A program made the position numbers and the translations under genes. A DNA stretch of 64,000 bases. Source: Candidatus Peregrinibacteria bacterium (GTDB lineage Bacteria; Patescibacteriota; Gracilibacteria; UBA1369; 2-02-FULL-48-14). The notes below the pieces were generated by a model, which worked only from the letters and a program-made list of their open reading frames with translations, ran no database searches and was not told the DNA's origin. The DNA lies in the NCBI GenBank assembly GCA_018658105.1, contig JABHVW010000004.1, positions 1 to 64,000 of the forward strand, given 5' to 3'. This document shows positions 40,886 to 49,602 of the stretch, in pieces (position 1 is the first letter of the stretch; every line of letters starts with the position of its first letter).

Positions 40886-43507
40886 ATGAACGACTACCAC
40901 GCACTTACAGCCAAAAACACATTAAAAGAACTTAAAACAAGCCATTCTGGCCTGAAAAATTTAGAGGTAAAAAAACGACAAACAAAATTCGGCCCAAACG
41001 CAATTAAAAGCACTGGCGGAATAAAATGGTGGCAAATTGCAATCGAGCAATTCACAAATATCATGGTAATCATTCTAATTGCCGCAATGGTAGTAAGTGC
41101 ACTCATCGGCGAAGAAATCGACGCCATAGCAATTGGAATAATAATCGCACTCAACGCAATTATCGGTTTTATTCAAGAATTCAAAGCCGAGAAAGCAATC
41201 GAAGCTCTCAAAAAAATGGCCGCTCCACATGCAATTGTAATTAGAAACCAAAAAACTCTAAAAATCCCGGCAAGCGCACTAGTTCCCGGCGACATTATTG
41301 TCATTGAAGAAGGAATGCAAATTCCCGCAGATGCCAGGCTCATCGAACAAACCCAATTAAAATGTAGCGAATCCAGCCTAACCGGCGAAAGTAATCCCGT
41401 TGCAAAAGATATTTCTATAGTTAAAAAATTCAATTCGATTGGAGATCTAAACAATATGGTTTTCATGGGAACAGTCGCTAGCCAAGGGCACGGTCAAGCA
41501 GTTGTTACTAGCATCGGAATGAAAACTGAATTTGGAAAAATCGCCCACATGGTTCAAAGCGAAAAAGACGGAATGACTCCCCTACAAAAACAACTCGACC
41601 ATTTAAGCAAAATTCTCGCTGCACTCGTTTTAGCAATTGCCGCAGGACTTTTCGGGCTCGCTTTCATTACCGGCCGCGACCTTGTTGAAATATTCCTACT
41701 TTCAATCAGCCTTGCCGTCAGCGTAATTCCAGAAGGCTTACCAGCAGTTATAACATTAACACTGGCAATTGGCGTACAAAAAATCGCGAAGAAAAATGCA
41801 ATCATTCGCAAACTTCCCGCAGCAGAAACCCTAGGCAGCACAAGTGTGATTTGCTCAGATAAAACTGGAACACTCACTCAAAACCAAATGACAGTTAAAG
41901 AGATTTTCTTGAACGGCAACACCATTAATATCACAGGAATTGGCTACAATCCAAAAGGGAAAGTAGAAGCAGACAGCAGCAAAGAACTAGATTTATTAAT
42001 GCTTGCGAGCGCACTTTGCAACAATGCAAACTTACTTCAGTCAGGTAGAAAATGGGGCATAAGTGGAGATCCAACAGAAGGTTGCCTACTAACTTTGGCA
42101 AAAAAATCCGGCCTCGACTTACACAAAATAAACAAAGCACATCCACGCTCAGACGAACTCATTTTCGACTCACAAAGAAAACGAATGTCCACACTCAACA
42201 AAGATGTAATGTACACAAAAGGTGCAGCAGATTCTGTTTTATCTATTTGTAGTCACATACAAATCAAAGGCAAAAAAATCAAACTAACAGCTGCAAAAAA
42301 ACGAGAATTAATGACGCAAAACGACACTTATGCAAAAAATGCATATAGAGTTTTAGGTTTCGCATACAAACAAGTTAAAGGTAAGAAATTTAAAGAAGAT
42401 GGCATGGTTTTCATTGGTATGGTTGGAATGATAGATCCAGCAAGGCCAGAAGTTAAACTAGCAATTCAAAAGTGCCACGACGCACACATTAAAGTCATAA
42501 TGATAACCGGAGACCACGCCCTAACAGCAAAAGCTATCGGTGAAGAAATCGGCCTCTACAAAAAAGGCGACAAAATTTTAACCGGTGCAGAACTCGAAAA
42601 AATGACCGCACGTGAACTCAAAAAAATTGTCGAAGATGTAAGAATTTATGCACGAGTAAATCCCGAACATAAAGTTATAATCTTAAAAGCCTTACAAAAA
42701 AAAGGCCACATAGTCGCCATGACTGGTGACGGCGTTAACGACGCACCCGCTTTACAAAGTGCAGACATAGGCGTGGCAATGGGCATAACTGGAACAGACG
42801 TAGCAAAAGAAGCAGCTGAAATGATACTAGTAGACGACAACTTCGCAACCATCGTAAACACAATCGAAAGTGGTCGAGTAATCTACCGAAACATTAAAAA
42901 ATTCGTACGTTTCTTACTTAGCGCAAATTTCGACGAAATAGTTGTAATCAGTGTCGTTTTCTTAATGGGCATGCCTATCCCCTTCCTCCCCCTCCAAATA
43001 CTTTGGGTCAACTTACTTACCGACGCACTACCAGCAATTGCACTCGGAACAGACATCGCAGATGACGATATTATGAAGCTCGAACCAAGAAATCCAAAGG
43101 CAAGCATCTGGAAAGAACTCATAAGTTTCAGCGCTCTAGCCGGCCTAATCGCCGCAGCAATTTCACTCTTCATCTACTTCAAATATGTTGGCCAAACCAG
43201 CATCGAACACACCCGAACCCTCATGTTCACAACCGTAGTAATGTTTGAAATGATGCTTGTATTCTCCGTACGATTCAGCCACCGCCACTACTTTACACAC
43301 TTCTTCAAAAACAAACTCCTGCTCTTCAGCGTCGCCCTCAGCATCGCCTTCCAACTCTTCGCAATCTACTCCCCAATCATGCAACCAATCCTACAAACTG
43401 TTCCACTCACTCAAACCGACTGGCAATGGATTCTCGGACTCTGCGCAGGTGGAATAGCAATAATCGAAATATGGAAAACTTTCCAAAAAGCCCCAACACA
43501 TGTCTGA
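40886..43507 (+). CDS. P-type cation ATPase, SERCA-like (probable Ca2+)
   Basis: An 873-residue P2A-type pump. I chose the ATG at 40886 because the N-terminus MNDYHALTAKNTLKELKT matches the family and avoids the 34-base overlap with trmD that the upstream ATG (40835) would create. Motifs: TGES at 166-169 (A-domain), phosphorylated D325 in SDKTGTLTQNQM, and MTGDGVNDAP with D615/D619. The ion site shows PEGLPAV in M4, N-x-x-E in M5 (ANFDEIVV) and WVNLLTDALPAIALG in M6, as in SERCA and bacterial Ca2+ ATPases. Together with the antiporter near rpoB it would export Ca2+. Confidence 0.94.
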   Translation: MNDYHALTAKNTLKELKTSHSGLKNLEVKKRQTKFGPNAIKSTGGIKWWQIAIEQFTNIMVIILIAAMVVSALIGEEIDAIAIGIIIALNAIIGFIQEFKAEKAIEALKKMAAPHAIVIRNQKTLKIPASALVPGDIIVIEEGMQIPADARLIEQTQLKCSESSLTGESNPVAKDISIVKKFNSIGDLNNMVFMGTVASQGHGQAVVTSIGMKTEFGKIAHMVQSEKDGMTPLQKQLDHLSKILAALVLAIAAGLFGLAFITGRDLVEIFLLSISLAVSVIPEGLPAVITLTLAIGVQKIAKKNAIIRKLPAAETLGSTSVICSDKTGTLTQNQMTVKEIFLNGNTINITGIGYNPKGKVEADSSKELDLLMLASALCNNANLLQSGRKWGISGDPTEGCLLTLAKKSGLDLHKINKAHPRSDELIFDSQRKRMSTLNKDVMYTKGAADSVLSICSHIQIKGKKIKLTAAKKRELMTQNDTYAKNAYRVLGFAYKQVKGKKFKEDGMVFIGMVGMIDPARPEVKLAIQKCHDAHIKVIMITGDHALTAKAIGEEIGLYKKGDKILTGAELEKMTARELKKIVEDVRIYARVNPEHKVIILKALQKKGHIVAMTGDGVNDAPALQSADIGVAMGITGTDVAKEAAEMILVDDNFATIVNTIESGRVIYRNIKKFVRFLLSANFDEIVVISVVFLMGMPIPFLPLQILWVNLLTDALPAIALGTDIADDDIMKLEPRNPKASIWKELISFSALAGLIAAAISLFIYFKYVGQTSIEHTRTLMFTTVVMFEMMLVFSVRFSHRHYFTHFFKNKLLLFSVALSIAFQLFAIYSPIMQPILQTVPLTQTDWQWILGLCAGGIAIIEIWKTFQKAPTHV

Positions 43508-43745
43508 TCCAAAATACATAACGGTCAAAGTAATCCCGAAATCTCAACGCACAGAAATCGTAGAAACAATGAAAGACGGCACCATCAAAATCCGACTAAA
43601 AGCCACACCACAAAAAGGTGAAGCAAACAAAGCTCTCATAAAATTCTTAGCTAAAGAATACGGCATTTCCAAAGATGACATCAAAATAATCAGCGGTCAC
43701 ACTAGCCAGAAAAAACTACTGAGAATCAAAATTCACCTTATGTGA
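43500..43745 (+). CDS. DUF167 / YggU-family protein
   Basis: An 81-residue protein of the UPF0235 (YggU) family: ITVKVIPKSQRTEI, IKIRLKATPQKGEANKALIK and ISGHTSQKKLLRI are the conserved strands and helix. The biochemical role of the family is not established. It overlaps the ATPase gene by 8 bases and so is co-transcribed with it; its end overlaps the minus-strand gene below by 30 bases. Confidence 0.92.
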   Translation: MSDPKYITVKVIPKSQRTEIVETMKDGTIKIRLKATPQKGEANKALIKFLAKEYGISKDDIKIISGHTSQKKLLRIKIHLM

Positions 43746-43946
43746 AGCTGATCGTCGTGTCCACCTATGCATTCTAACTCTATCAATCACATTATCTACT
43801 TCGGAATTATTAAGCTCGTTTCTAAACTTAGCTGCCGTATTCAAACGTCTAACTCTTGCAGCTTGCTCCTCTACTCTTAAATCAGCAGGAGTCATAGCTA
43901 CTAGCTCACAATTACCCCCTCTTTCTGGACCTTGATTCGTAGTCAT
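43716..43946 (-). CDS. Unknown 76-residue protein
   Basis: A small, basic, helical-looking protein (start MTTNQGPERGGNCELVAMTP) with Arg-rich segments (EEQAARVRRLNTAAKFRNEL, then RVRMHRWTRR). No family is recognised. It is supported as a gene by a TTGACA-N16-TAAGAT promoter on the same strand and by lack of any other gene over most of its length. It converges with the DUF167 gene (30-base overlap of ends) and diverges from rsmA. Confidence 0.6.
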   Translation of the reverse strand: MTTNQGPERGGNCELVAMTPADLRVEEQAARVRRLNTAAKFRNELNNSEVDNVIDRVRMHRWTRRSASHKVNFDSQ

Positions 43947-43974
43947 TTTAGATGCAATAATAGGTTAAGAATAA

Positions 43975-44002
43975 ATCTTAGCACAAAAAACACTCATGTC
44001 AA
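43975..44002 (-). promoter_or_regulatory. Promoter of the 76-residue gene
   Basis: On the minus strand, TTGACA (44002-43997), 16-base spacer, TAAGAT (43980-43975). The -35 box overlaps the first codons of rsmA, so polymerase here would interfere with rsmA initiation. Confidence 0.65.
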
Positions 44003-44778
44003 ATCACAGGCCAAAAAAACAATACGGTCAAAACTTCCTAGTAGACGAAGATATCCTTGCACAAATAATTGAAGCAGCCGAGCTCACACCAAATGATCTC
44101 ATACTCGAGATCGGCCCAGGTAAAGGTGCGCTAACTCATGCCCTTTTAAGTAGCGGTGCAAAGGTGACGGCAATCGAAATCGACGAAGACCTCTTGCCAA
44201 TTCTAAAACTCGAATTCGGCCAAGACCCAAATTTCACCCTCACTCATGGAGATGCTCTCAAACTTCCTCCACCAAAAACGCCATATAAAATCGTAGCCAA
44301 CCTTCCCTACTACATCACATCTCCACTCCTCAACCATTACCTGCTCGAACAATTTGAAGGCGGAAATCCACCTGAAACACTAGTAATAATGCTACAAAAA
44401 GAAGTAGCAGAAAAAATCATCGCGAAGAAAAAACACAGCGTACTTTCCCTTCAAGTGCACCTTTTCGGAACCCCAGAAATCATATGCAAAGTACCAGCCA
44501 AAGCCTTTAGACCAGCACCCAAAATAGATTCAGCCGTATTAAAAATAACCGTAGCAGCAAAGCCAAAAATTCAAGCAGATCTAAAAAAACTCTTCTGGCT
44601 TTTCAAAATGAGCTTCGCCCACAAACGCAAAAAACTCGCTAACAATCTCGCCGGCGCTCTCGAAAAAACACCCGCCGAAATCAAAGAAATGCTCACGAAA
44701 CTAAAAATCAACGAAGACGCCCGTGCAGAAAGCCTCACACTTCATGAGTGGGAAACTCTCTTTAACGAACTGAATTAA
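43996..44778 (+). CDS. rsmA: 16S rRNA dimethyladenosine transferase RsmA (KsgA)
   Basis: A 260-residue enzyme that dimethylates A1518 and A1519 of 16S rRNA late in 30S assembly. KKQYGQNFLVDEDILAQIIE and the SAM motif LEIGPGKGALTHALL, then EIDEDLLPILK and the catalytic VANLPYYITSPLL, are intact; the C-terminal FRPAPKIDSAVLKI and FAHKRKKLANNL also match. No clear promoter of its own is seen, so it may depend on read-through from the ATPase genes. Its end overlaps the convergent pyrF by 17 bases. Confidence 0.97.
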   Translation: MSNHRPKKQYGQNFLVDEDILAQIIEAAELTPNDLILEIGPGKGALTHALLSSGAKVTAIEIDEDLLPILKLEFGQDPNFTLTHGDALKLPPPKTPYKIVANLPYYITSPLLNHYLLEQFEGGNPPETLVIMLQKEVAEKIIAKKKHSVLSLQVHLFGTPEIICKVPAKAFRPAPKIDSAVLKITVAAKPKIQADLKKLFWLFKMSFAHKRKKLANNLAGALEKTPAEIKEMLTKLKINEDARAESLTLHEWETLFNELN

Positions 44779-45691
44779 TAGCCTCATTCATCTCCTTCAC
44801 TGCATTAGCAGCAGCCTCAGCATAATGTGAACCATCTGCAGGCCCTTCAACTTTTTCGTATGCAAAGATAATTCCACGTGAGCTATTCACAATCGCACCC
44901 TGTCCATCTTCATTGAAACAAGGCTTCACATCTTCCGCACCACCTCCCTGCGCTCCATAACCAGGAACCAAGAAAATCGCCGTAGGCATCAGTTTTCGAA
45001 GTTTCGCAGCCTCAGCCGGATAAGTCGCTCCTACCACAGCACCCACAGAAGAATATCCACTTTCACCAATCAAATCACTTCCCCAACTATCTACAAAATG
45101 AGCCATCAACTCAGCCACTGAAATATTTTCATCAACAGTAACCCTATCTTGAATATCCCCAGATGACGGATTAGAAGTTTTCACCAAAGTAAAAATTCCC
45201 TTCCCATGCGAATCACATGCATCCATGAATGGCTTAACCCCATCCAGTCCCAAATAAGAATTGATAGTCAAAGCATCTACATCCATTCCTACTTCTTCCC
45301 CACCAAACATGTCCACATCACCCAAAAATGCCCCAGCATAAGCCGCAGCCGTCGAACCAATGTCATTTCTCTTTGCATCTGCAAGAACAAGTAAACCAGC
45401 CTCCTGAGCGTATTTACATGTCTCTTCATAAGCCCAGTAACCATCACTTCCATATTGCTCATAAAAAGCAATCTGTGGTTTAACAATCGGACACAAATCT
45501 TTCACCGTATCAATTATACCTTTATTAAACTCAAGAAAAGCCACCGCAGCAGCCTTACGAGTTCTATCATGCTCAGCAACAGCCTTATCAATTATACAAG
45601 CAGGAATCTGGTTCAAACGTGGATCCAGCCCCACACACACCACAGAATTTTTTGCTTTAATGGCAGCAATCAGCCGGTCAGCGAAGTTCAT
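44762..45691 (-). CDS. pyrF: Orotidine 5'-phosphate decarboxylase, subfamily 2
   Basis: A 309-residue TIM-barrel enzyme that converts OMP to UMP, the last step of the pathway. VCVGLDPRLNQIPACI at the start and the catalytic LADAKRNDIGSTAAAYA (Asp-x-Lys-x-x-Asp-Ile) are present, with GATYPAEAAKLRKLMP and FLVPGYGAQGGGAED for phosphate binding. Length and motif order are those of subfamily 2. It is the last gene of the minus-strand pyr cluster, 88 bases after the methyltransferase. Confidence 0.96.
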   Translation of the reverse strand: MNFADRLIAAIKAKNSVVCVGLDPRLNQIPACIIDKAVAEHDRTRKAAAVAFLEFNKGIIDTVKDLCPIVKPQIAFYEQYGSDGYWAYEETCKYAQEAGLLVLADAKRNDIGSTAAAYAGAFLGDVDMFGGEEVGMDVDALTINSYLGLDGVKPFMDACDSHGKGIFTLVKTSNPSSGDIQDRVTVDENISVAELMAHFVDSWGSDLIGESGYSSVGAVVGATYPAEAAKLRKLMPTAIFLVPGYGAQGGGAEDVKPCFNEDGQGAIVNSSRGIIFAYEKVEGPADGSHYAEAAANAVKEMNEAINSVR

Positions 45692-45779
45692 ATAAAGAAG
45701 TTAGTTGGAATATTTATAACATAAAATCATAAAACAAATCGACTACATATTAACTTTAATGAGTACTAGAAAAAAAGAC

Positions 45780-46697
45780 TTACTTAGTTTTTTCTAAATC
45801 CATAATTAGAAAAGATGGATTAGCAACGTATTCTGGCCCTAATTTCATATTTTCTGCAACTCCAGTATTGTAAGTAGCACGTTCAGATTCAGCCCTAAAA
45901 GAATTCCTGTTAGCTTCAACAACCGTCCATCCTGCTCGTTCAGCAGCTTCAATATATCCAGCAGCAGTATGAAAATTATTATCTACCGCTAAGCCAGGTA
46001 TTCGACGAATAATCGGAGTTCCAGGTCTAACCAAACATTTGTTTTCTTCAGTAACTAAAACAGGTTTTCCATCCCCATCCAAAACAAAAGTAGCACGCAA
46101 AACACTAGCAAAAGAGTGAATCAATCCTTTTACAGCTCGTTCTCCCAGCATCCAACGTCGATCAATTTCAGCTTGAATATCAACAACATCAACATCTCGA
46201 GTAAAAGGGACAAGCAAAGAATCAGGAGCAGTCACCAAAAATCGAGCACCTTTTTGAGCGACCCTAAGCGCTTCTTTAAAATGTGCTTGAAAAGTACCAT
46301 CAGGCAAATTACAACCAACATTAATACTTGCCAGTCGATCAAAAACATCATCATCAAATGGCAAATTATCAACGCTTCCTTCAATAAGAGTAACATTTCC
46401 CCAAAGAGCCTCCATATCGCTTAAACATTTTCTCGCTCTTTCAAGCATAGCTGAACTTAAATCTAAAGCTGTAGCAGAAGTAACACCTTTTTGAAGTGCA
46501 TGTATAGTCCATGGGCCAGCTCCTGCACCAATATCTAAGAAACGAGTACCACTTAAACGGATTTCACTCATCAATCTATACAAGTCTGGATCAAGAAACT
46601 TTGCACCATCAGGGCCATGCTTTGCGAGTGCGTATGCACTAGCAGCATCAGATTCCCAAGTACTTGCATCATCAACAGATCGTCTTACATCTGACAT
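45780..46697 (-). CDS. SAM-dependent methyltransferase, class I
   Basis: A 305-residue protein with a Rossmann methyltransferase core: motif I FLDIGAGAGPWTIHAL (about residues 55-70), the acidic loop ALDLSSAMLERARKCL and motif IV around LASINVGCNLPDG. The C-terminal ~130 residues have no features I recognise. The substrate is unknown. It lies between pyrE and pyrF but has its own consensus promoter, so it is not simply a pyr gene. Confidence 0.88.
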   Translation of the reverse strand: MSDVRRSVDDASTWESDAASAYALAKHGPDGAKFLDPDLYRLMSEIRLSGTRFLDIGAGAGPWTIHALQKGVTSATALDLSSAMLERARKCLSDMEALWGNVTLIEGSVDNLPFDDDVFDRLASINVGCNLPDGTFQAHFKEALRVAQKGARFLVTAPDSLLVPFTRDVDVVDIQAEIDRRWMLGERAVKGLIHSFASVLRATFVLDGDGKPVLVTEENKCLVRPGTPIIRRIPGLAVDNNFHTAAGYIEAAERAGWTVVEANRNSFRAESERATYNTGVAENMKLGPEYVANPSFLIMDLEKTK

Positions 46698-46717
46698 AAA
46701 AATAATTTTAAGGTCAA

Positions 46718-46745
46718 ATTATAGCTAAAATTTAGGTTTTGTCAA
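46718..46745 (-). promoter_or_regulatory. Consensus promoter of the methyltransferase
   Basis: On the minus strand, TTGACA (46745-46740), 16-base spacer, TATAAT (46723-46718): both boxes are perfect. The leader is about 13 bases. It could also supply pyrF. Confidence 0.8.
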
Positions 46746-46746
46746 A

Positions 46747-47385
46747 CTATGAAAGCCCATGCTTCCCTGCCCATTCTGCAGGTGCTGAACCAAAATCTTG
46801 AAGCATAGCCTCTTGTTCTTCAGTAATCACACCGCGTTCACGTGCAACAGCAAAAATAGTCGGCGATGTCGTCACTGTTTCAAGCTCCAAGCCAGCTTCG
46901 GCAAAATTCGCAGTAGCTTTTGCCATTTCATATGTATTAATAGCAACAACCTTAGTCACAACAGCATCACATTCATCTCTCAATGCTTGTACAGTTCGAA
47001 TGCTGCTTCCACCAGTTGAAATAAGATCTTCAATCATAACAACTTTTGCACCATTATCTACAAACCCTTCCACCTGTTTTTTTGCACCATGTTCTTTAGG
47101 TTTGGATCTAACATAAACCATAGGTTTACTCATTTTTTCAGCAACCCAAGCAGCCCAAGAAATCCCTGCAGTCGCAGTTCCAGCAATTACATCTACATCT
47201 TCTGGAACCAATTTAACAAGCTCATCAACAATTAAACGTCTACCTTCAACATCAGCATTTAATGCACGTAGATCACAATAAACAGGTGATTTCAAACCAC
47301 TAGTCCATGTAAAAAGCGGATCCATTGAAACCTTAAAAGCCTTAGCATCTAACAGTGCAGCGGCAACTTGATGTGCAGCATCCAT
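46747..47385 (-). CDS. pyrE: Orotate phosphoribosyltransferase
   Basis: A 212-residue type I phosphoribosyltransferase that joins orotate to PRPP, giving OMP. The PRPP loop VVMIEDLISTGGSSIRTV is near residue 115, and YVRSKPKEHGAKKQVEG is the flexible catalytic loop with its Lys residues. FTWTSGLKSPVYCDLR near residue 26 is the orotate-side motif. It stands 11 bases after pyrK. Confidence 0.96.
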   Translation of the reverse strand: MDAAHQVAAALLDAKAFKVSMDPLFTWTSGLKSPVYCDLRALNADVEGRRLIVDELVKLVPEDVDVIAGTATAGISWAAWVAEKMSKPMVYVRSKPKEHGAKKQVEGFVDNGAKVVMIEDLISTGGSSIRTVQALRDECDAVVTKVVAINTYEMAKATANFAEAGLELETVTTSPTIFAVARERGVITEEQEAMLQDFGSAPAEWAGKHGLS

Positions 47386-47396
47386 ATTAATTGGGG

Positions 47397-48215
47397 TTAA
47401 AAATTATGTTTTTTTCCAAATTCATCTCTATGATATTTTCCAAAATCTTCGATCTTTTTCACTTCCTCCCACGGCATAACCGGCCCTTTCAAACAAACCG
47501 GATCACCAGTTCCATCCACAACACAGTTTCCACAAACACCAAATCCACATTTCATATATCGTTCAACTGAAACAAATGCCTTTGCACCAGCAGCTTCCGC
47601 CGCCTCTGCACCTTTTAGCATCATAATTTCTGGACCAACCGCATAAACCGCTTCAATCCCTCCAGCATCCAAAAGCTCCTGTAAAACCTGCGTATTATAA
47701 CCATGGTGGCCTTTACTTCCATCATCCGTTGAGACATGAACGGTAGCACAATCTAAAGCTGAAATTCTCTCTTCATACAAAACTAAATCTGCAGATCGAG
47801 CACCAACAATAAATTCAACTTTCGCCCCCTTCTTCACGGCTTCATGTGCAAAAAAGTAAAGTGGCGCCGCACCATATCCACCAGCCAAAAGTGCAATATG
47901 TGCACCTTCATCACATTCAAATTCAGTTCCAAATGGCCCACGCACTCCAACAAAATCTCCAACCGAAAGCTCATGCATAGCATTTGAAAACGGACCAACC
48001 GCCGCAACGGTAAAATGCATTTCACTACCATTATCCATCGCCACAGAAATCGGCTTTTCATCGAGACGAGGAATCCAAAGCATTACAAATTGCCCCGGCC
48101 TCGCACCCAAAGAAAAATCTACAACAAAGGTTTTCACCATATCGTTCTCAACGATAATCTCTTTTATCTTAACCGACTTTGGCACTCTATTAAGTATTTG
48201 CATGAACTTTTCCAA
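47397..48215 (-). CDS. pyrK: Dihydroorotate dehydrogenase electron transfer subunit PyrK
   Basis: A 272-residue flavoprotein of the ferredoxin-reductase family. The FAD region shows ARPGQFVMLWIP, the NAD+ region HIALLAGGYGAAPLYF, and a [2Fe-2S] site has Cys at 223, 228, 231 and 241 (C-x4-C-x2-C-x9-C). It passes electrons from the class 1B dihydroorotate dehydrogenase to NAD+. It overlaps pyrD by 26 bases, or 14 if translation starts at Met5. Confidence 0.94.
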   Translation of the reverse strand: MEKFMQILNRVPKSVKIKEIIVENDMVKTFVVDFSLGARPGQFVMLWIPRLDEKPISVAMDNGSEMHFTVAAVGPFSNAMHELSVGDFVGVRGPFGTEFECDEGAHIALLAGGYGAAPLYFFAHEAVKKGAKVEFIVGARSADLVLYEERISALDCATVHVSTDDGSKGHHGYNTQVLQELLDAGGIEAVYAVGPEIMMLKGAEAAEAAGAKAFVSVERYMKCGFGVCGNCVVDGTGDPVCLKGPVMPWEEVKKIEDFGKYHRDEFGKKHNF

Positions 48216-49134
48216 TTATATCAGTAATTTTTTCCACACCATTTTCGTCACACCAATCATTCATTTCCTTCGCAACCTTTCCAAAAACTTCCGGCCCTCT
48301 AAAATGAACCGCCGTCCCCATTCCAATCAAACTAGCACCCGCCATCATCATTTCAATTGCATCGCGACCAGTTGAAATCCCCCCAGTCCCAATAATCGGC
48401 AAATCCTTATGTTTCGCACGAATCTGGTAAACCAAAGCCACAGAAAGCAACTTAAGCATGTGTCCACTAATCCCACCAAATTTATTGTGCAAAACCGGCT
48501 GAGCTGTCTCAATATCAATCACCATCCCCGGCCCCAAAGTATTAATCGCACATATCCCATCCGCTCCAGCTTCAATCACACTATCTGCAATCGTCACAAT
48601 ATTCTCAACATTTGGTGAAAGTTTCACAACAAGTTTCGCATCCGCAGCTCCACCTTCATCCAATTTTGAACGAACCAAACGCGTCACCTCCGCAGACTTC
48701 GAAATACTGCATGCCATAGGCTTCCCAAATTCATCTTTCACATTCGGACAAGAAATATTCAGCTCCACAATTTTCGGCCCCATACCCGCAACCTTCTCTG
48801 CAATCTCACCAAAACCCTCCATCATTCCTCCAACAATATTGAAAATCATCGGCGCATCTGTCTTAGCCCTATATCGAGCCAACTCCTCAGCAGCCTTCTC
48901 TGGCCCCGCATCCGGAATCCCAACCGCATTTATAAACCAATGCTCATTTCCCATCATAGTCGGATTTGGATGCCCTTTATGCTCCTTTGCCCAAAGCGAC
49001 TTAGTAGTCACACCACCAGCCCCATGCTCAATAACTCTTGCCATCCCATCTCCAGTGATTCCTAAAATACCCGACGCAAGCACGAGTGGATTTTCGAACT
49101 TTACACCGAGGAATTCTACTGAAAGGTCTGCCAT
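48190..49134 (-). CDS. pyrD: Dihydroorotate dehydrogenase, class 1B catalytic subunit
   Basis: A 314-residue FMN enzyme that oxidises dihydroorotate to orotate. EFLGVKFENPLVLASGILG near the start, VELNISCPNVKDEFGKP, VKLSPNVENIVTIADSVIEA and GTGGISTGRDAIEMMMAGAS are typical. The adjacent pyrK shows it is the NAD+-linked class 1B form, which needs neither quinone nor oxygen and thus suits an anaerobic fermenter. Confidence 0.96.
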   Translation of the reverse strand: MADLSVEFLGVKFENPLVLASGILGITGDGMARVIEHGAGGVTTKSLWAKEHKGHPNPTMMGNEHWFINAVGIPDAGPEKAAEELARYRAKTDAPMIFNIVGGMMEGFGEIAEKVAGMGPKIVELNISCPNVKDEFGKPMACSISKSAEVTRLVRSKLDEGGAADAKLVVKLSPNVENIVTIADSVIEAGADGICAINTLGPGMVIDIETAQPVLHNKFGGISGHMLKLLSVALVYQIRAKHKDLPIIGTGGISTGRDAIEMMMAGASLIGMGTAVHFRGPEVFGKVAKEMNDWCDENGVEKITDIIGKVHANT

Positions 49135-49174
49135 TTCTTGAATTTAATTCGGCTCAATTAAAGCACAAAAAAAA

Positions 49175-49573
49175 TCAACCAACAAGTAGTCCAACACCAG
49201 TCTCTCTTGCCTCAATTTTAACTAGATCTTCAATCATGTCATCCATCACAGCCAAAGCAGCAGCTTCAACTTCTACTCGCACATCATCTGGTAAACCATA
49301 TGAATCTATATGCTCACAAATCAATGCATGCACATCATCACCATCCTCAAATGTATGAGAAGCATGAATTTCTTTCCTAGGCCTTAAATCTGGAAGACAA
49401 CATAATAACCACATGAGATTTACAGCTAATTCCTTCTGAATATCACCACGGTTTTCAGCAGAAACACCACAAAATACATCCAAATTCTCAACAACTTTAC
49501 CTCTCAACTTGGCAATAGTAATTTCTGGGCCTTCATCACGCTCAAAAGCACCAAACTCAACAATATCACTCAT
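49175..49573 (-). CDS. Unknown 132-residue protein in the pyr cluster
   Basis: An acidic, probably helical soluble protein (starts MSDIVEFGAFERDEGPEITI), with three Cys and the Arg-Pro-Arg-Lys stretch in the middle. No family is recognised. It is tightly placed between pyrC and pyrD (29 and 40 bases), in the same direction, so it must be co-transcribed; a regulatory or assembly role is possible but unsupported. Codon use matches its neighbours. Confidence 0.75.
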   Translation of the reverse strand: MSDIVEFGAFERDEGPEITIAKLRGKVVENLDVFCGVSAENRGDIQKELAVNLMWLLCCLPDLRPRKEIHASHTFEDGDDVHALICEHIDSYGLPDDVRVEVEAAALAVMDDMIEDLVKIEARETGVGLLVG

Positions 49574-49602
49574 ATCTCAATATAAAATTATAAGAACTCA
49601 AA

